Below are positions 36,084-44,734 of a DNA stretch of 64,000 nucleotides, one piece after another. This DNA is from an uncultured Paracoccaceae bacterium (GTDB taxonomy: Bacteria; Pseudomonadota; Alphaproteobacteria; Rhodobacterales; Rhodobacteraceae), in contig CANMPK010000001.1 in the NCBI GenBank assembly GCA_947499725.1, positions 434,001 to 498,000 of the forward strand. The letters are read 5' to 3'. The translations under genes were made by a program, and so were the position numbers. The notes beneath the pieces were generated by a model. It saw only the letters and a program-made list of their open reading frames with translations. It was not told where the DNA came from and did not search any database. Position 1 is the stretch's first letter. Each line of letters starts with the position of its first letter.

Positions 36084-37745
36084 ATGCTGCAAATCGACCT
36101 CTGGAAACGGGTCCTGATCTCGTGCCTTTGTGCACTGGGTCTTCTACTTGCGTTGCCCAACGCGTTTTACCCACGTGTTGAGGCGCATAATGACGCCACA
36201 GCATCGATTGAAGCAGGCTTTTCCGGCAATGGGCTGGAAGAGCAGGCTGCGATGTGGCCGAACTGGATGCCATCTTCACTGGTGAACCTAGGCTTGGATT
36301 TGCGCGGTGGTGCGCATTTGCTGGCAGAGGTTCAAGTTGAGGATGTGTATGAATCTCGCATGGAGGCCCTGTGGCCAGAAGTGCGGGACATTCTGCGTGC
36401 AGAGCGCGCTACGGTTGGCACCATTCGGCTGCAACCCTCCGCTGCGGATGCGCTGCGCGTGAAGATTTCGCAACCCGACGCTATTCAAGAAGCGGTGACG
36501 TTTGTGCGTGGTCTGGCGCAGCCGATTGTGTCTTTGACACAAGCCGGCGCGTCTGATCTGACAGTGTCTGCCGAAGATGACGTTGTTGTTGTGACCCTGT
36601 CTGATGCTGAAAAGCTGGCAACGGACGAGCGCACAGTACAGCAGTCTTTGGAAATCATTCGCCGTCGTATCGATGAAGTCGGTACACGCGAGCCAACCAT
36701 TCAGCGCCAAGGCACCGATCGTATCTTGATCCAAGTGCCGGGCATTGGGTCGGCCAGTGAATTGAAAGAGATCATCGGCACCACGGCGCAGTTGACGTTT
36801 AAACCTGTTGTGGGCCGTGCGTCTTCGCCAGATGCGCCAGCGGGCGCCGGCAACGAAGTTGTGCCAAGCTTGGACGAAGAGGGCGTGTTCTACACACTCG
36901 AAAGCGCTCCAGTTGTCACAGGCGAAGAACTGGTGGATGCGCAGCCATCCTTTGATCAAAACGGCCGCCCAGCGGTGTCTTTCCGCTTTAACCCAGCGGG
37001 TGCGCGTAAATTTGGCGATTATACGGCTGAGAACATCGGCTCGCCTTTTGCGATTGTTTTGGACAACGAAGTGATCTCTGCGCCGACAATCCAAAGCCAT
37101 ATCCCAGGCGGGTCTGGCATTATCACGGGCCAGTTCACCGTTGAAGACAGCACGAACCTCGCGGTTCTGTTGCGCGCCGGTGCTTTGCCGGCTGGTCTGG
37201 AATTCTTGGAAGAGCGCACCATTGGCCCAGAGTTGGGCCAAGACAGCATCGAAGCAGGGCGTATCGCCTGTATCGTCGCCTTTGCAGCCGTGCTTGTGTT
37301 TATGTTCCTAAGCTATGGCACCTTCGGGATTTTCGCCAATATCGCTTTGATCATCAACGTGGGTCTGATCTTTGGCTTGCTGTCCTTGGTCGGCGCAACG
37401 CTGACGCTGCCGGGTATCGCGGGTATCGTTCTGACGATTGGTATGGCGGTGGATGCCAACGTGCTGGTGTTTGAACGTATCAAAGAAGAGCTGAAGGCCA
37501 AGAAAGGCCCAGCTCGCGCGATTGATCTGGGCTATGAAAAAGCCCTGTCTGCGATTGTGGATGCGAATATCACCACATTCATTACCGCTGTGATCCTGTT
37601 TGCTATGGGCTCTGGCCCAGTGCGCGGCTTTGCGATCACTTTGGGTCTGGGCATCCTGACCTCTGTATTCACTGCGATTTATGTGACTCGCCTGATGGTT
37701 GTCATCTGGTTTGAACGCCGTCGCCCTAAGACGATCGAGGTATAA
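36084..37745 (+). CDS. secD: Protein translocase subunit SecD
   Basis: This 553-residue SecD has the first membrane helix near the N-terminus, the conserved GLDLRGGAHLLAEV segment, a large periplasmic domain, and the RND-type membrane domain with IVLTIGMAVDANVLVFERIKEE, in which Asp is used for proton coupling. SecDF pulls exported proteins through the SecYEG channel using the proton gradient. secF follows after two bases. Confidence 0.97.
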   Translation: MLQIDLWKRVLISCLCALGLLLALPNAFYPRVEAHNDATASIEAGFSGNGLEEQAAMWPNWMPSSLVNLGLDLRGGAHLLAEVQVEDVYESRMEALWPEVRDILRAERATVGTIRLQPSAADALRVKISQPDAIQEAVTFVRGLAQPIVSLTQAGASDLTVSAEDDVVVVTLSDAEKLATDERTVQQSLEIIRRRIDEVGTREPTIQRQGTDRILIQVPGIGSASELKEIIGTTAQLTFKPVVGRASSPDAPAGAGNEVVPSLDEEGVFYTLESAPVVTGEELVDAQPSFDQNGRPAVSFRFNPAGARKFGDYTAENIGSPFAIVLDNEVISAPTIQSHIPGGSGIITGQFTVEDSTNLAVLLRAGALPAGLEFLEERTIGPELGQDSIEAGRIACIVAFAAVLVFMFLSYGTFGIFANIALIINVGLIFGLLSLVGATLTLPGIAGIVLTIGMAVDANVLVFERIKEELKAKKGPARAIDLGYEKALSAIVDANITTFITAVILFAMGSGPVRGFAITLGLGILTSVFTAIYVTRLMVVIWFERRRPKTIEV

Positions 37746-37747
37746 TC

Positions 37748-38716
37748 ATGCGTCTAAGACTTGTTCCTGCTCAGACGAATTGGGATTTCTTCGGAAAGAC
37801 GAAGATCAGCCTTGGGTTTTCAACCATCATGGTTGTGCTGTCGATTGTGTTCTTCTTTGTACAAGGTTTGAACTTCGGGATTGATTTCCGAGGCGGTACT
37901 ACGATCCGTACGGAAAGCCAACAGACGGTTGTGGTTGCGGATTACCGCGCTGCGATTGAACCTTTGGGGCTTGGTGACATCACCATCACCGAAGTGTTTG
38001 ACCCAACTTTTGAAGACAATCAAAACGTCACCATGATCCGCATTCAGGCTCAAGAGGGCCAAGAGGCGGTTACTTCTGCGGTGATTGATGAAGTGAACAC
38101 AGCACTGTTGGCGGTTGCACCGGATATTACCTTTGTGTCCGTTGAATCCGTTGGCCCGAAAGTCTCTGGCGAGTTGATCCAAACCGCTGCAATCGCTGTG
38201 CTTTTGGCGATTGGCGCTGTGCTTGTGTATATCTGGCTGCGCTTTGAGTGGCAGTTTGCCGTGGGCGCTGTGGCTGCGCTGGTGCACGATGTTTTGCTGA
38301 CGATTGGTGTTTTTTCGATCCTGCAAATTCGGTTCGATCTGGCGATCATTGCAGCACTGCTGACCATCGTGGGTTATTCTTTGAACGATACCGTGGTTGT
38401 ATTTGACCGTGTGCGTGAGAACCTGCGTCGCTACAAAAAGAAAGCGTTGAAAGAGGTTCTAAACCTGTCGATCAACGAAACCCTCAGCCGGACTGTGATG
38501 ACATCTGTCACTACACTGCTGGCGCTTCTGGCCCTATTCGTTCTGGGTGGGGATGTTATTCGTGGCTTCGTCTTTGCTATGATTTGGGGCGTTATCGTGG
38601 GTACCTATTCTTCGGTCTTTATCGCATCTACTGTTCTGTTGAAGCTTGGCGTGAAACGCGACTGGTCTAAGCCAGATGCGACGGCTGGCAACCAATACGC
38701 CAACATTGATGCTTGA
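37748..38716 (+). CDS. secF: Protein translocase subunit SecF
   Basis: This 322-residue partner of SecD opens with the helix around FFGKTKISLGFSTIMVVLSIVFFF, then GLNFGIDFRGGTTIRTE, and carries the RND motif YSLNDTVVVFDRVRENLR with the conserved Asp. GAGGT lies before its ATG. The following TauE-type gene overlaps its last eight bases. Confidence 0.97.
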   Translation: MRLRLVPAQTNWDFFGKTKISLGFSTIMVVLSIVFFFVQGLNFGIDFRGGTTIRTESQQTVVVADYRAAIEPLGLGDITITEVFDPTFEDNQNVTMIRIQAQEGQEAVTSAVIDEVNTALLAVAPDITFVSVESVGPKVSGELIQTAAIAVLLAIGAVLVYIWLRFEWQFAVGAVAALVHDVLLTIGVFSILQIRFDLAIIAALLTIVGYSLNDTVVVFDRVRENLRRYKKKALKEVLNLSINETLSRTVMTSVTTLLALLALFVLGGDVIRGFVFAMIWGVIVGTYSSVFIASTVLLKLGVKRDWSKPDATAGNQYANIDA

Positions 38717-39461
38717 TGGCTTTCACACAGCCTTGGCCACGCCGGGGTTGATTTGGTTAGCACTGACAATCGGAGTCGCGGGCATTGTCCGCGGCTTCGC
38801 TGGTTTTGGGACCGCGTTAATCTTGGTGCCGATTGGCAACCTGTTCTTATCTTCCGCGGATGTGATTGCGTTGACTGTGATCGCGGGCCTGTTTAGCGGA
38901 GCGGCTTTGGTGCCGCGCGCCTTGAAAGTGGCGGATATCAAAGAGGTTTCAATTTTGGCCGTTGCTTCGGCGCTGACGGTGCCAGTTGGGCTTTGGGTTC
39001 TCTCGCAACTAGACCAAGTGGCAATCCGTTGGATCGCGGCTGTGGTTTCGGCTTTGTTGCTGTGTGCGTTGATCTCTGGCTGGCGGTATCGCGGAAAGAT
39101 GGACACGGCGCGTCAAACCGGCGTCGGGGCAGGCGCAGGGGTGCTCGGCGGCATGACGGGGCTGACGGGGCCTGTGGTGATTTTGTTCTACCTTGCGCGC
39201 GCCACGCGGGCCGAGGTCGTGCGGGCCAATACGATCCTGTATTTGGCGCTTCTGGATGTGATCATCGTCGCGCATATGCTTTGGCAGGACCTGATCGGCT
39301 TTTCTATTGTTGCAATTTCTATCATCTTAGCAGTGCCTTATGTAGGCGGTGCGCGGATCGGGCAGGCCTTGTTTCGCGCGGAATACGAAAAAACCTATCG
39401 CACTGTCGCCTATACTGTCATAGCTTTGGCGGTGATCACTGGCCTGCCGGTGTGGGACTAA
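38709..39461 (+). CDS. TauE/SafE family anion exporter (second copy in window)
   Basis: This membrane protein of 250 residues has about seven hydrophobic segments and the family motifs GIVRGFAGFGTALILVPI and GVLGGMTGLTGPVVILFYL. It starts at the ATG overlapping the secF stop by eight bases, so it should be translated from the sec transcript. TauE/SafE proteins export sulfite-like or organic anions; no link to protein export or heme delivery is known to me. The sequence is only distantly similar to the member at 13783. Confidence 0.86.
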   Translation: MLDGFHTALATPGLIWLALTIGVAGIVRGFAGFGTALILVPIGNLFLSSADVIALTVIAGLFSGAALVPRALKVADIKEVSILAVASALTVPVGLWVLSQLDQVAIRWIAAVVSALLLCALISGWRYRGKMDTARQTGVGAGAGVLGGMTGLTGPVVILFYLARATRAEVVRANTILYLALLDVIIVAHMLWQDLIGFSIVAISIILAVPYVGGARIGQALFRAEYEKTYRTVAYTVIALAVITGLPVWD

Positions 39462-39479
39462 TTGCGCCAAGAGGGCGAG

Positions 39480-39839
39480 ATGCAGCTGAACGAAATTCAA
39501 TATTCCGACGCTTTGCCGATTGAGGGCTATGGCGACGATTTCTTCCGGATTGATGGTGAAAAGATTGCCGCGCCTGCGCTGGTCCATGCAGGGGGCGCCG
39601 TGCATTGGGCTGGGCTTGATGACCCATCCGCGATTATCGCCATGGCGGGACAGTTGGATTTCATTCTGCTGGGCACCGGCAAAGACTTGGCCCATGCGCC
39701 CAAAGCCTTTCGCGAAGCGGTGGAGGCCGCTGGGATCGGGGTGGAGGTCATGAAAACGGATTCCGCCTGCCGCACATACAATGTGTTGGTGTCTGAAGGG
39801 CGACGCGTGGCGGCGGCTTTGCTGCCGGTGGCTGGCTAA
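39480..39839 (+). CDS. Mth938-like domain protein (DUF498)
   Basis: The 119-residue protein has the compact Mth938 fold pattern: YGDDFFRIDGEKIAAPALVH at the start and LLGTGKDLAHAPKAFREAVEAAGIGVEVMKTDSACRTYN, with a conserved Asp-Ser-Ala-Cys-Arg-Thr-Tyr-Asn segment. The family is widespread and of unsettled function; a mitochondrial relative (NDUFAF3) helps assemble complex I. The ATG at 39480 follows GAGGG. Its stop codon is directly abutted by the ccmA ATG. The position between secF and ccmA is conserved in Rhodobacterales as I know them. Confidence 0.88.
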   Translation: MQLNEIQYSDALPIEGYGDDFFRIDGEKIAAPALVHAGGAVHWAGLDDPSAIIAMAGQLDFILLGTGKDLAHAPKAFREAVEAAGIGVEVMKTDSACRTYNVLVSEGRRVAAALLPVAG

Positions 39840-40451
39840 ATGCTTGACGTTAAAGACCTTTCTGTTGCGCGCGGAGGCGTTCCGGTTTTGGAGGGGCTGT
39901 CCTTTTCAGTGCCAGCGGGCCAAGCGTTGATCCTGCGCGGGCCGAATGGATCGGGCAAAACCACCTTGCTGCGCACCATAGCGGGGCTGCAGCCTGCGCT
40001 GTCTGGGCAGGTTGAGGCCGAGGCCGACAGCATCGCCTATGCCGCCCATTCAGATGGGGTGAAGGGCAACTTAACAGTCACCGAAAACCTGCGGTTTTGG
40101 GCGGATGTCTTTGGCACAAAGGGCATCGAACATGCCTTACAACAGTTTGATTTAGAATCGCTTTTTGATCGTCCGGCGCATGCGTTATCCGCTGGCCAAA
40201 AGCGCCGCCTTGGGCTGGCGCGACTGGTTGTGACAGGGCGTAAGAATTGGATCTTGGATGAGCCGACCGTTTCGCTGGATACAGCCTCGGTTCAAATGTT
40301 CGCAGATACGGTGCGGGGGCATCTGGCAGAGGGCGGCTCTGCCGTGATTGCCACGCATATTGATCTGGGATTGGACGGCACAAATTTTGACGTGACCCCC
40401 TATAAAGCCACGCAGAAAAAGCTGGTTGGATTTGATGAGGGGTTCTTATGA
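39840..40451 (+). CDS. ccmA: Heme exporter ATP-binding protein CcmA
   Basis: This 203-residue ABC ATPase has Walker [10 protein letters not shown] (about 37-45), signature [15 protein letters not shown] and Walker [12 protein letters not shown]. The alanine in LSAGQ and the short length are typical of CcmA. With CcmB and CcmC it forms the complex that frees heme-loaded CcmE for cytochrome c maturation. It overlaps ccmB by four bases. Confidence 0.95.
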   Translation: MLDVKDLSVARGGVPVLEGLSFSVPAGQALILRGPNGSGKTTLLRTIAGLQPALSGQVEAEADSIAYAAHSDGVKGNLTVTENLRFWADVFGTKGIEHALQQFDLESLFDRPAHALSAGQKRRLGLARLVVTGRKNWILDEPTVSLDTASVQMFADTVRGHLAEGGSAVIATHIDLGLDGTNFDVTPYKATQKKLVGFDEGFL

Positions 40452-41104
40452 AGTCCTTGTTTTTCAGAGACTTAAAGCTTGCCATTCGCGCGGGCGGTGG
40501 CTTTGGTTTGGGGCTGGCGTTCTTTTTGATCCTTGTGGTTTTGGTGCCATTTGGCGTTGGACCACAATCGGAATTACTCTCGCGCATTGCGCCGGGGATT
40601 TTGTGGGTTGGCGCGTTGCTGGCCTGCCTTTTGTCGCTGGATCGCATGTTTGCGCTGGACCACGAAGATGGCTCGCTTGATTTGCTGGCCACATCCGCCT
40701 TGCCGATGGAGGGCGCTTGCGCCGCCAAAGCCTTGGCGCATTGGGTGACAACGGGCTTGCCACTGACACTGGCCGCGCCGGTATTGGCGATTTTGCTGAA
40801 CATGCCACCAGATGGTTTTCTGTGGATTTTCATATCCTTAGCGGTTGGCACGCCCGCGATGTCGGTGATTGGTGGCTTTGGCGCGGCGCTGACGGTGGGG
40901 ATCAAACGCGGTGGTTTGCTGCTGTCGCTTCTGGTTTTGCCGCTGTATGTGCCGACGCTGATCTTTGGCGCAGAGGTTGCGCGGCGCGGGGCGGAGGGGC
41001 TGCAAACCACGACTCCGCTTTTGATGTTGGCGGGGATCACTTTGGCGGTTTCGGCGGTTTTGCCCTTTGTCAGTGCGATGGTGTTAAAGGTTAATTTGCG
41101 CTAG
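40448..41104 (+). CDS. ccmB: Heme exporter membrane protein CcmB
   Basis: This 218-residue protein has six membrane helices. The opening [22 protein letters not shown] and the loop [21 protein letters not shown] are family hallmarks, as is the [13 protein letters not shown] segment. It partners CcmA. GAGGGG precedes its ATG within the ccmA end. Confidence 0.95.
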   Translation: MKSLFFRDLKLAIRAGGGFGLGLAFFLILVVLVPFGVGPQSELLSRIAPGILWVGALLACLLSLDRMFALDHEDGSLDLLATSALPMEGACAAKALAHWVTTGLPLTLAAPVLAILLNMPPDGFLWIFISLAVGTPAMSVIGGFGAALTVGIKRGGLLLSLLVLPLYVPTLIFGAEVARRGAEGLQTTTPLLMLAGITLAVSAVLPFVSAMVLKVNLR

Positions 41105-41194
41105 AGCGCCTGAAATTTGTGCAATTGCAATTTGTCGCATATGTGATGACCGATCGTCTGGTGCATCTGCGATCTCTGATGGATAAAAGACAGC

Positions 41195-41926
41195 ATGGCT
41201 TCACTTTGGGAATATGCGAACCCTTTAAAGTTTATGCGGCTCACGGATCGTGTGCTGCCTTGGGTTTCGGTGGGTGCTGCTGCCTGTTTGGCAGTGGGCC
41301 TGATCTGGGGGTTCTTTTTTACGCCGGATGACTTCCGGCAGGGCTCTACTGTTAAAATTATCTACATTCACGTGCCTGCGGCGTTGATGGCGATCAATGC
41401 GTGGTTCATGATGCTTGTGGCCTCGTTGATCTGGTTGATCCGTCGCCACCACGTAAGCGCTTTGGCGGCCAAAGCCGCCGCGCCTGTGGGCGTTGTGATG
41501 ACGCTTATCGCCTTGATAACAGGGGCGATTTGGGGCCAGCCCATGTGGGGCACTTGGTGGGAGTTTGACCCGCGCCTGACGTCTTTCTTGGTGCTGTTTC
41601 TGTTCTATCTTGGCTATATGGCGCTGTGGTCTGCGATCGAAGATGCAGACACAGCGGCGGACCTGACGGCTGTTCTGTGCATGGTTGGATCTGTTTTTGC
41701 GGTGCTGAGCCGCTATGCGGTGAACTTCTGGAATCAGGGGCTGCATCAGGGGGCCTCGCTGAGCCTTGATAAGGAAGAAAACGTAGCCGATGTGTTCTAT
41801 CAGCCGTTGCTTGTGTCGATTGCGGGCTTTGTGTTGTTGTTCTTGGCTTTGGTGCTGTTGCGCACGCGCACAGAAATTAGGCTTCGTCGGGCGTCTGCCC
41901 TGATGGCGCGGGAGAAACTGCAATGA
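41195..41926 (+). CDS. ccmC: Heme exporter/CcmE-loading protein CcmC
   Basis: This 243-residue protein has six membrane helices and the tryptophan-rich heme-handling motif WGQPMWGTWWEFDPRLTSF (about 111-129), flanked by conserved His residues (YIHVPAALM and LHQGASL). CcmC transfers heme to CcmE in the periplasm. It starts about 90 bases after ccmB and overlaps ccmD by four bases. Confidence 0.96.
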   Translation: MASLWEYANPLKFMRLTDRVLPWVSVGAAACLAVGLIWGFFFTPDDFRQGSTVKIIYIHVPAALMAINAWFMMLVASLIWLIRRHHVSALAAKAAAPVGVVMTLIALITGAIWGQPMWGTWWEFDPRLTSFLVLFLFYLGYMALWSAIEDADTAADLTAVLCMVGSVFAVLSRYAVNFWNQGLHQGASLSLDKEENVADVFYQPLLVSIAGFVLLFLALVLLRTRTEIRLRRASALMAREKLQ

Positions 41927-42072
41927 TGCCTGATCTTGGTAAATATTCGGATACGGTTTTGTCGGCTTATGGGGCGACTTTGATTTTGCTGGTGGCTTTG
42001 GTGGTTCTAAGCCTGCGCGCCTCGCGTAAGGCATTGGTTCAGTTGAAGAAGTTGGAGAAAGAAGATGGCTAA
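41923..42072 (+). CDS. ccmD: Heme exporter protein CcmD
   Basis: This is a 49-residue single-pass membrane protein. It begins MMPDLGKYSDTVLSAYGA, with a helix at about 17-32 and then a basic, Lys-rich tail (ASRKALVQLKKLEKEDG). The frame runs from the ATG overlapping the ccmC stop (ATGA) to a TAA that overlaps the ccmG start by eight bases. CcmD tethers holoCcmE to the CcmABC complex. Small size, topology and position make the call secure despite weak sequence conservation. Confidence 0.9.
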   Translation: MMPDLGKYSDTVLSAYGATLILLVALVVLSLRASRKALVQLKKLEKEDG

Positions 42073-42604
42073 AATCTCTCCGATGATGATTGCGCCGCCT
42101 GCTGTTTTTCTTGGGCTGGCGGCACTGTTTTACTTTGGCATGCATCGCGATAACCCAGATGAATTGCCAAGCGCTGCCGTGGGGCGTGCGGCGCCTGTGG
42201 TGACTTTGGAGAACTTTGAGGGGCTTGAGACCTTCACCGATGCGGACCTGCGCGATGGGTCTGTGAAGCTGGTGAACTTCTGGGCCTCTTGGTGTGGGCC
42301 ATGCCGTGCAGAGCATCCGACGTTGATGCAGTTGCAGGCGGAGGGTCTTGATATCTATGGCGTAAATTACAAAGACGTGCCGGCCAATGGGGCGGCGTTT
42401 TTGGAAGAATTGGGTAACCCTTATACGAAGGGCGGCGCGGATGCTTTGGGTAAGATGGCGCTGAACTGGGGGCTGTATGGCGTGCCGGAGACCTATTTGG
42501 TGGATGGCGATGGCACGGTTTTGGCGCGGGTTGCGGGGCCTTTGGTACAGCGTGAGTTGAATGAGCGGTTACGCCCGTTGATTGATGAGGCGCTTGAAAA
42601 GTAA
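42065..42604 (+). CDS. ccmG: Thiol:disulfide interchange protein CcmG/DsbE
   Basis: This 179-residue periplasmic thioredoxin-like protein is anchored by one N-terminal helix (MMIAPPAVFLGLAALFYFG). The active site is NFWASWCGPCRAEHP, and the cis-Pro region is GVPETYLVDGDG. It reduces the CXXCH cysteines of apocytochrome c before heme attachment. It ends the yajC-secDF-ccm run and a terminator follows. Confidence 0.95.
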   Translation: MAKISPMMIAPPAVFLGLAALFYFGMHRDNPDELPSAAVGRAAPVVTLENFEGLETFTDADLRDGSVKLVNFWASWCGPCRAEHPTLMQLQAEGLDIYGVNYKDVPANGAAFLEELGNPYTKGGADALGKMALNWGLYGVPETYLVDGDGTVLARVAGPLVQRELNERLRPLIDEALEK

Positions 42605-42618
42605 GCTCTACAAAAGTT

Positions 42619-42645
42619 AACGCAGCGGGCGGCTGCGTTCGTTTT
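42619..42645 (+). terminator. Intrinsic terminator after ccmG
   Basis: AACGCAGC and GCTGCGTT form a perfect eight-base stem around GGGCG, followed by CGTTTT. Confidence 0.85.
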
Positions 42646-42648
42646 GGT

Positions 42649-42688
42649 TAATGTTGCAATTCGCCCCTTTCAGGCGCTGAAATGTACA
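42649..42688 (+). repeat. 40-bp intergenic repeat, copy 2
   Basis: This copy differs at four positions from the segment at 237-276. The hairpin here is CGCC/GGCG rather than CCCCT/AGGGG, so pairing is kept although the bases differ. The GCTGAAATGTACA end is identical. It lies directly after the ccmG terminator. The rest of the 250-base gap to the DUF1223 gene shows nothing else I can name. Confidence 0.6.
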
Positions 42689-42857
42689 AATGCTATCGTA
42701 ACGATTCTTTGAGTAGTGCTATTGGGGCTCGCCGGAAACGAACTGTTTATTTGCAAATTGTTTAATTTTTTAAATAAACATGAGCTCTCGATTGGTTGAT
42801 TGGCCTTTTGCCGTTTGGCGTTTTATGCAGAAAAGACGCTAGAGAGGATCTTGCCCC

Positions 42858-43568
42858 ATGAACAGATTTGCGCGCTTTTTGGCTTTGGCCGGTTTTTCCC
42901 TGACGGGTTTCTCCGGAGTTGCTTTGGCTGATCCGCATCCTGTTGTTGTTGAACTGTACACGTCGCAAGGCTGTAGCAGTTGCCCGCCTGCGGATGCCTA
43001 TTTCGCGGATGCTTTGGTGGGGCGCAGTGATGTGATCGCTTTGGCGTTGCATGTGGATTATTGGGATTACATCGGTTGGAAAGATGATCTGGCGAATCCG
43101 GCCTTTTCTGATCGTCAGCGCAACTATGCGCGGGTGGCTGGGAAGCGGTCTGTGTATACGCCGCAAATGATCATTGGTGGCGAGGATTTTGTGATTGGCA
43201 CGAAGCCTGCCCAGGTGAGCGCATACATCGACAAGCACAGCACGCGTGAGACCGGTTTGACCATTGAGGCGCGCCGCGATGCGGGGTCTTTGGTGGTGGA
43301 CTTGGCGTCTTCCAATGCGGATGCGAGCGATTTGGTGGTGTTTGCGGTTGAATATGAGCCGATGACCATGCGCGAGATCAAACGCGGTGAAAACGCGGGG
43401 CGGTCTTTGCTGTATGCCAACACGGTCACCAACTGGACAGAGATCGGCACATGGGACGGGCAGGGTGATGTGACCCTAACGGCGGATGTTGCTGACGGTG
43501 CCGTGGCGATTTTGGTTCAAAAAGAGCGTTATGGCCGCATTCTGGCCTCGGCTGTTTTAACAAACTAA
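42858..43568 (+). CDS. DUF1223 secreted thioredoxin-like protein
   Basis: This is a 236-residue precursor with a signal peptide ending VALA-DP. The mature part begins VVVELYTSQGCSSCPPADAYF, a thioredoxin-like CxxC site (CSSC), followed by the family motifs ALHVDYWDYIGWKD and SVYTPQMIIGG. DUF1223 proteins are widespread in alphaproteobacteria; a redox role in the periplasm is inferred. GAGAGGA precedes the ATG. It converges with the fliG-like gene with a four-base overlap of the ends. Confidence 0.9.
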   Translation: MNRFARFLALAGFSLTGFSGVALADPHPVVVELYTSQGCSSCPPADAYFADALVGRSDVIALALHVDYWDYIGWKDDLANPAFSDRQRNYARVAGKRSVYTPQMIIGGEDFVIGTKPAQVSAYIDKHSTRETGLTIEARRDAGSLVVDLASSNADASDLVVFAVEYEPMTMREIKRGENAGRSLLYANTVTNWTEIGTWDGQGDVTLTADVADGAVAILVQKERYGRILASAVLTN

Positions 43569-44608
43569 CCCTCTTCCTCTTCTGGGATGATGAATGTGAT
43601 TTCGCCCGCGGCTTGAAGCTGGCGGATGGCGGCGACCACTTGGTTGAAGGCCGCTTCGCCGTCTTTTTCAGAGACTTTGCCGATTTCCCCCACTTCTTCG
43701 CGCAGTTGATCGGCCATGCGGCTGGACATGTTTTCCAAGATGAATTGACTTGTGGCGCCTGTCTCGCCCTCTGATCCGTAGGCGATGGCGCGGATCAGAT
43801 CGTCTTGCGCGATCTCGCGCAGGACTTTCGGAATATCACGCGCTTCGATGCGGGCGGGGATGTCTGGGTAGGTGAAGATGGCTTTGCGCACTTCATCGGC
43901 GAAGGGTTCGTCATCTTCGGTGAGGCCGGCGAGCAGATCATCGCGGGTAGAGGCGGGCGAGAAGTTCAGGATCGCGCCGACACGGTCCACCGGTTGATCG
44001 GTGAAGGCGCGGGGGGCAACGTCATCCAGTTCGGCGGCGAGCGCGATGCCGATGCGTTGCACGGCTTCGGGGGTGATCGCGTCGGTGAGCGATATGGCAT
44101 AGGTGATGCGGCGGGCGACTTCGCCGGGCAGGCCTGACAGAAGATCAGCGGCTTTTGTGACCTCGAGTTTGGCGAGAATGATCGCTGCAACCTCGGTGCT
44201 TTGGCCAGTGATCAAAGGCGCCAGCTTTTCAGTTTCTAAAGCGCGTACGCGATCCCATGGGTCGCCCAGCTCCAGCACACCAGCTTCGCGGCGCAGGCGA
44301 TCTGCTGTGTGTTGGCTGATTTTACCTTCCAAGGCGCTGAGCGCTTCGCCGATACCTTTGGGGAAGGAAAGTCCAATGGTTTCAAGTTCTTGCGCAAATT
44401 CCATGACCACATTGCTGAGCGTTTCACGATCCACATAGCGCATGCTGCCCATCATCTGCGCCAGATCCGCCTGCATATCGTCGGTCAGCCGATCAATCGA
44501 CAGTTCAGCCCCTTCGTTCATCAGAAAACGCACAATCACCGCAGCCTTTTGGCGGCGGGTCAAACGGGGGGCGGGTGTGGCAGCGATTTTCGCAAGGGCA
44601 GGGGACAT
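43565..44608 (-). CDS. fliG: FliG-like flagellar motor switch protein, stand-alone
   Basis: This 347-residue protein has FliG architecture: an N-terminal domain (RLTRRQKAAVIVRFLMNEGAE), a middle domain (EVAAIILAKLEVTKAADLLSGLPGEVARRITYAIS) and a C-terminal domain that should carry the torque helix (DDLIRAIAYGSEGETGATSQFILENMSSRMADQLREEV). FliG couples the rotor to the stator. The protein sits among unrelated genes with no other flagellar gene in the 64 kb, so it is either a dispersed motor gene or a paralogue. Its tail is acidic (EEEEG). Confidence 0.82.
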   Translation of the reverse strand: MSPALAKIAATPAPRLTRRQKAAVIVRFLMNEGAELSIDRLTDDMQADLAQMMGSMRYVDRETLSNVVMEFAQELETIGLSFPKGIGEALSALEGKISQHTADRLRREAGVLELGDPWDRVRALETEKLAPLITGQSTEVAAIILAKLEVTKAADLLSGLPGEVARRITYAISLTDAITPEAVQRIGIALAAELDDVAPRAFTDQPVDRVGAILNFSPASTRDDLLAGLTEDDEPFADEVRKAIFTYPDIPARIEARDIPKVLREIAQDDLIRAIAYGSEGETGATSQFILENMSSRMADQLREEVGEIGKVSEKDGEAAFNQVVAAIRQLQAAGEITFIIPEEEEG

Positions 44609-44680
44609 AACATCACAAGGGCTTTTTCAAAGTCCCTGCCTGTATGGCGCGCCAAGTCTTACCAAGCCCCCAATGAAAAC

Positions 44681-44712
44681 AAAAAGGCCCGCCAAATTTG
44701 GCGAGCCTTTTA
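44681..44712 (-). terminator. Intrinsic terminator of purB
   Basis: AAAAGGCCCGCCAAA and TTTGGCGAGCCTTTT form a near-perfect palindrome with one mismatch. On the minus strand it is followed by TTTTTGTTTT. Confidence 0.9.
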
Positions 44713-44734
44713 ATTGATTTTGAGAAATCAGCGT

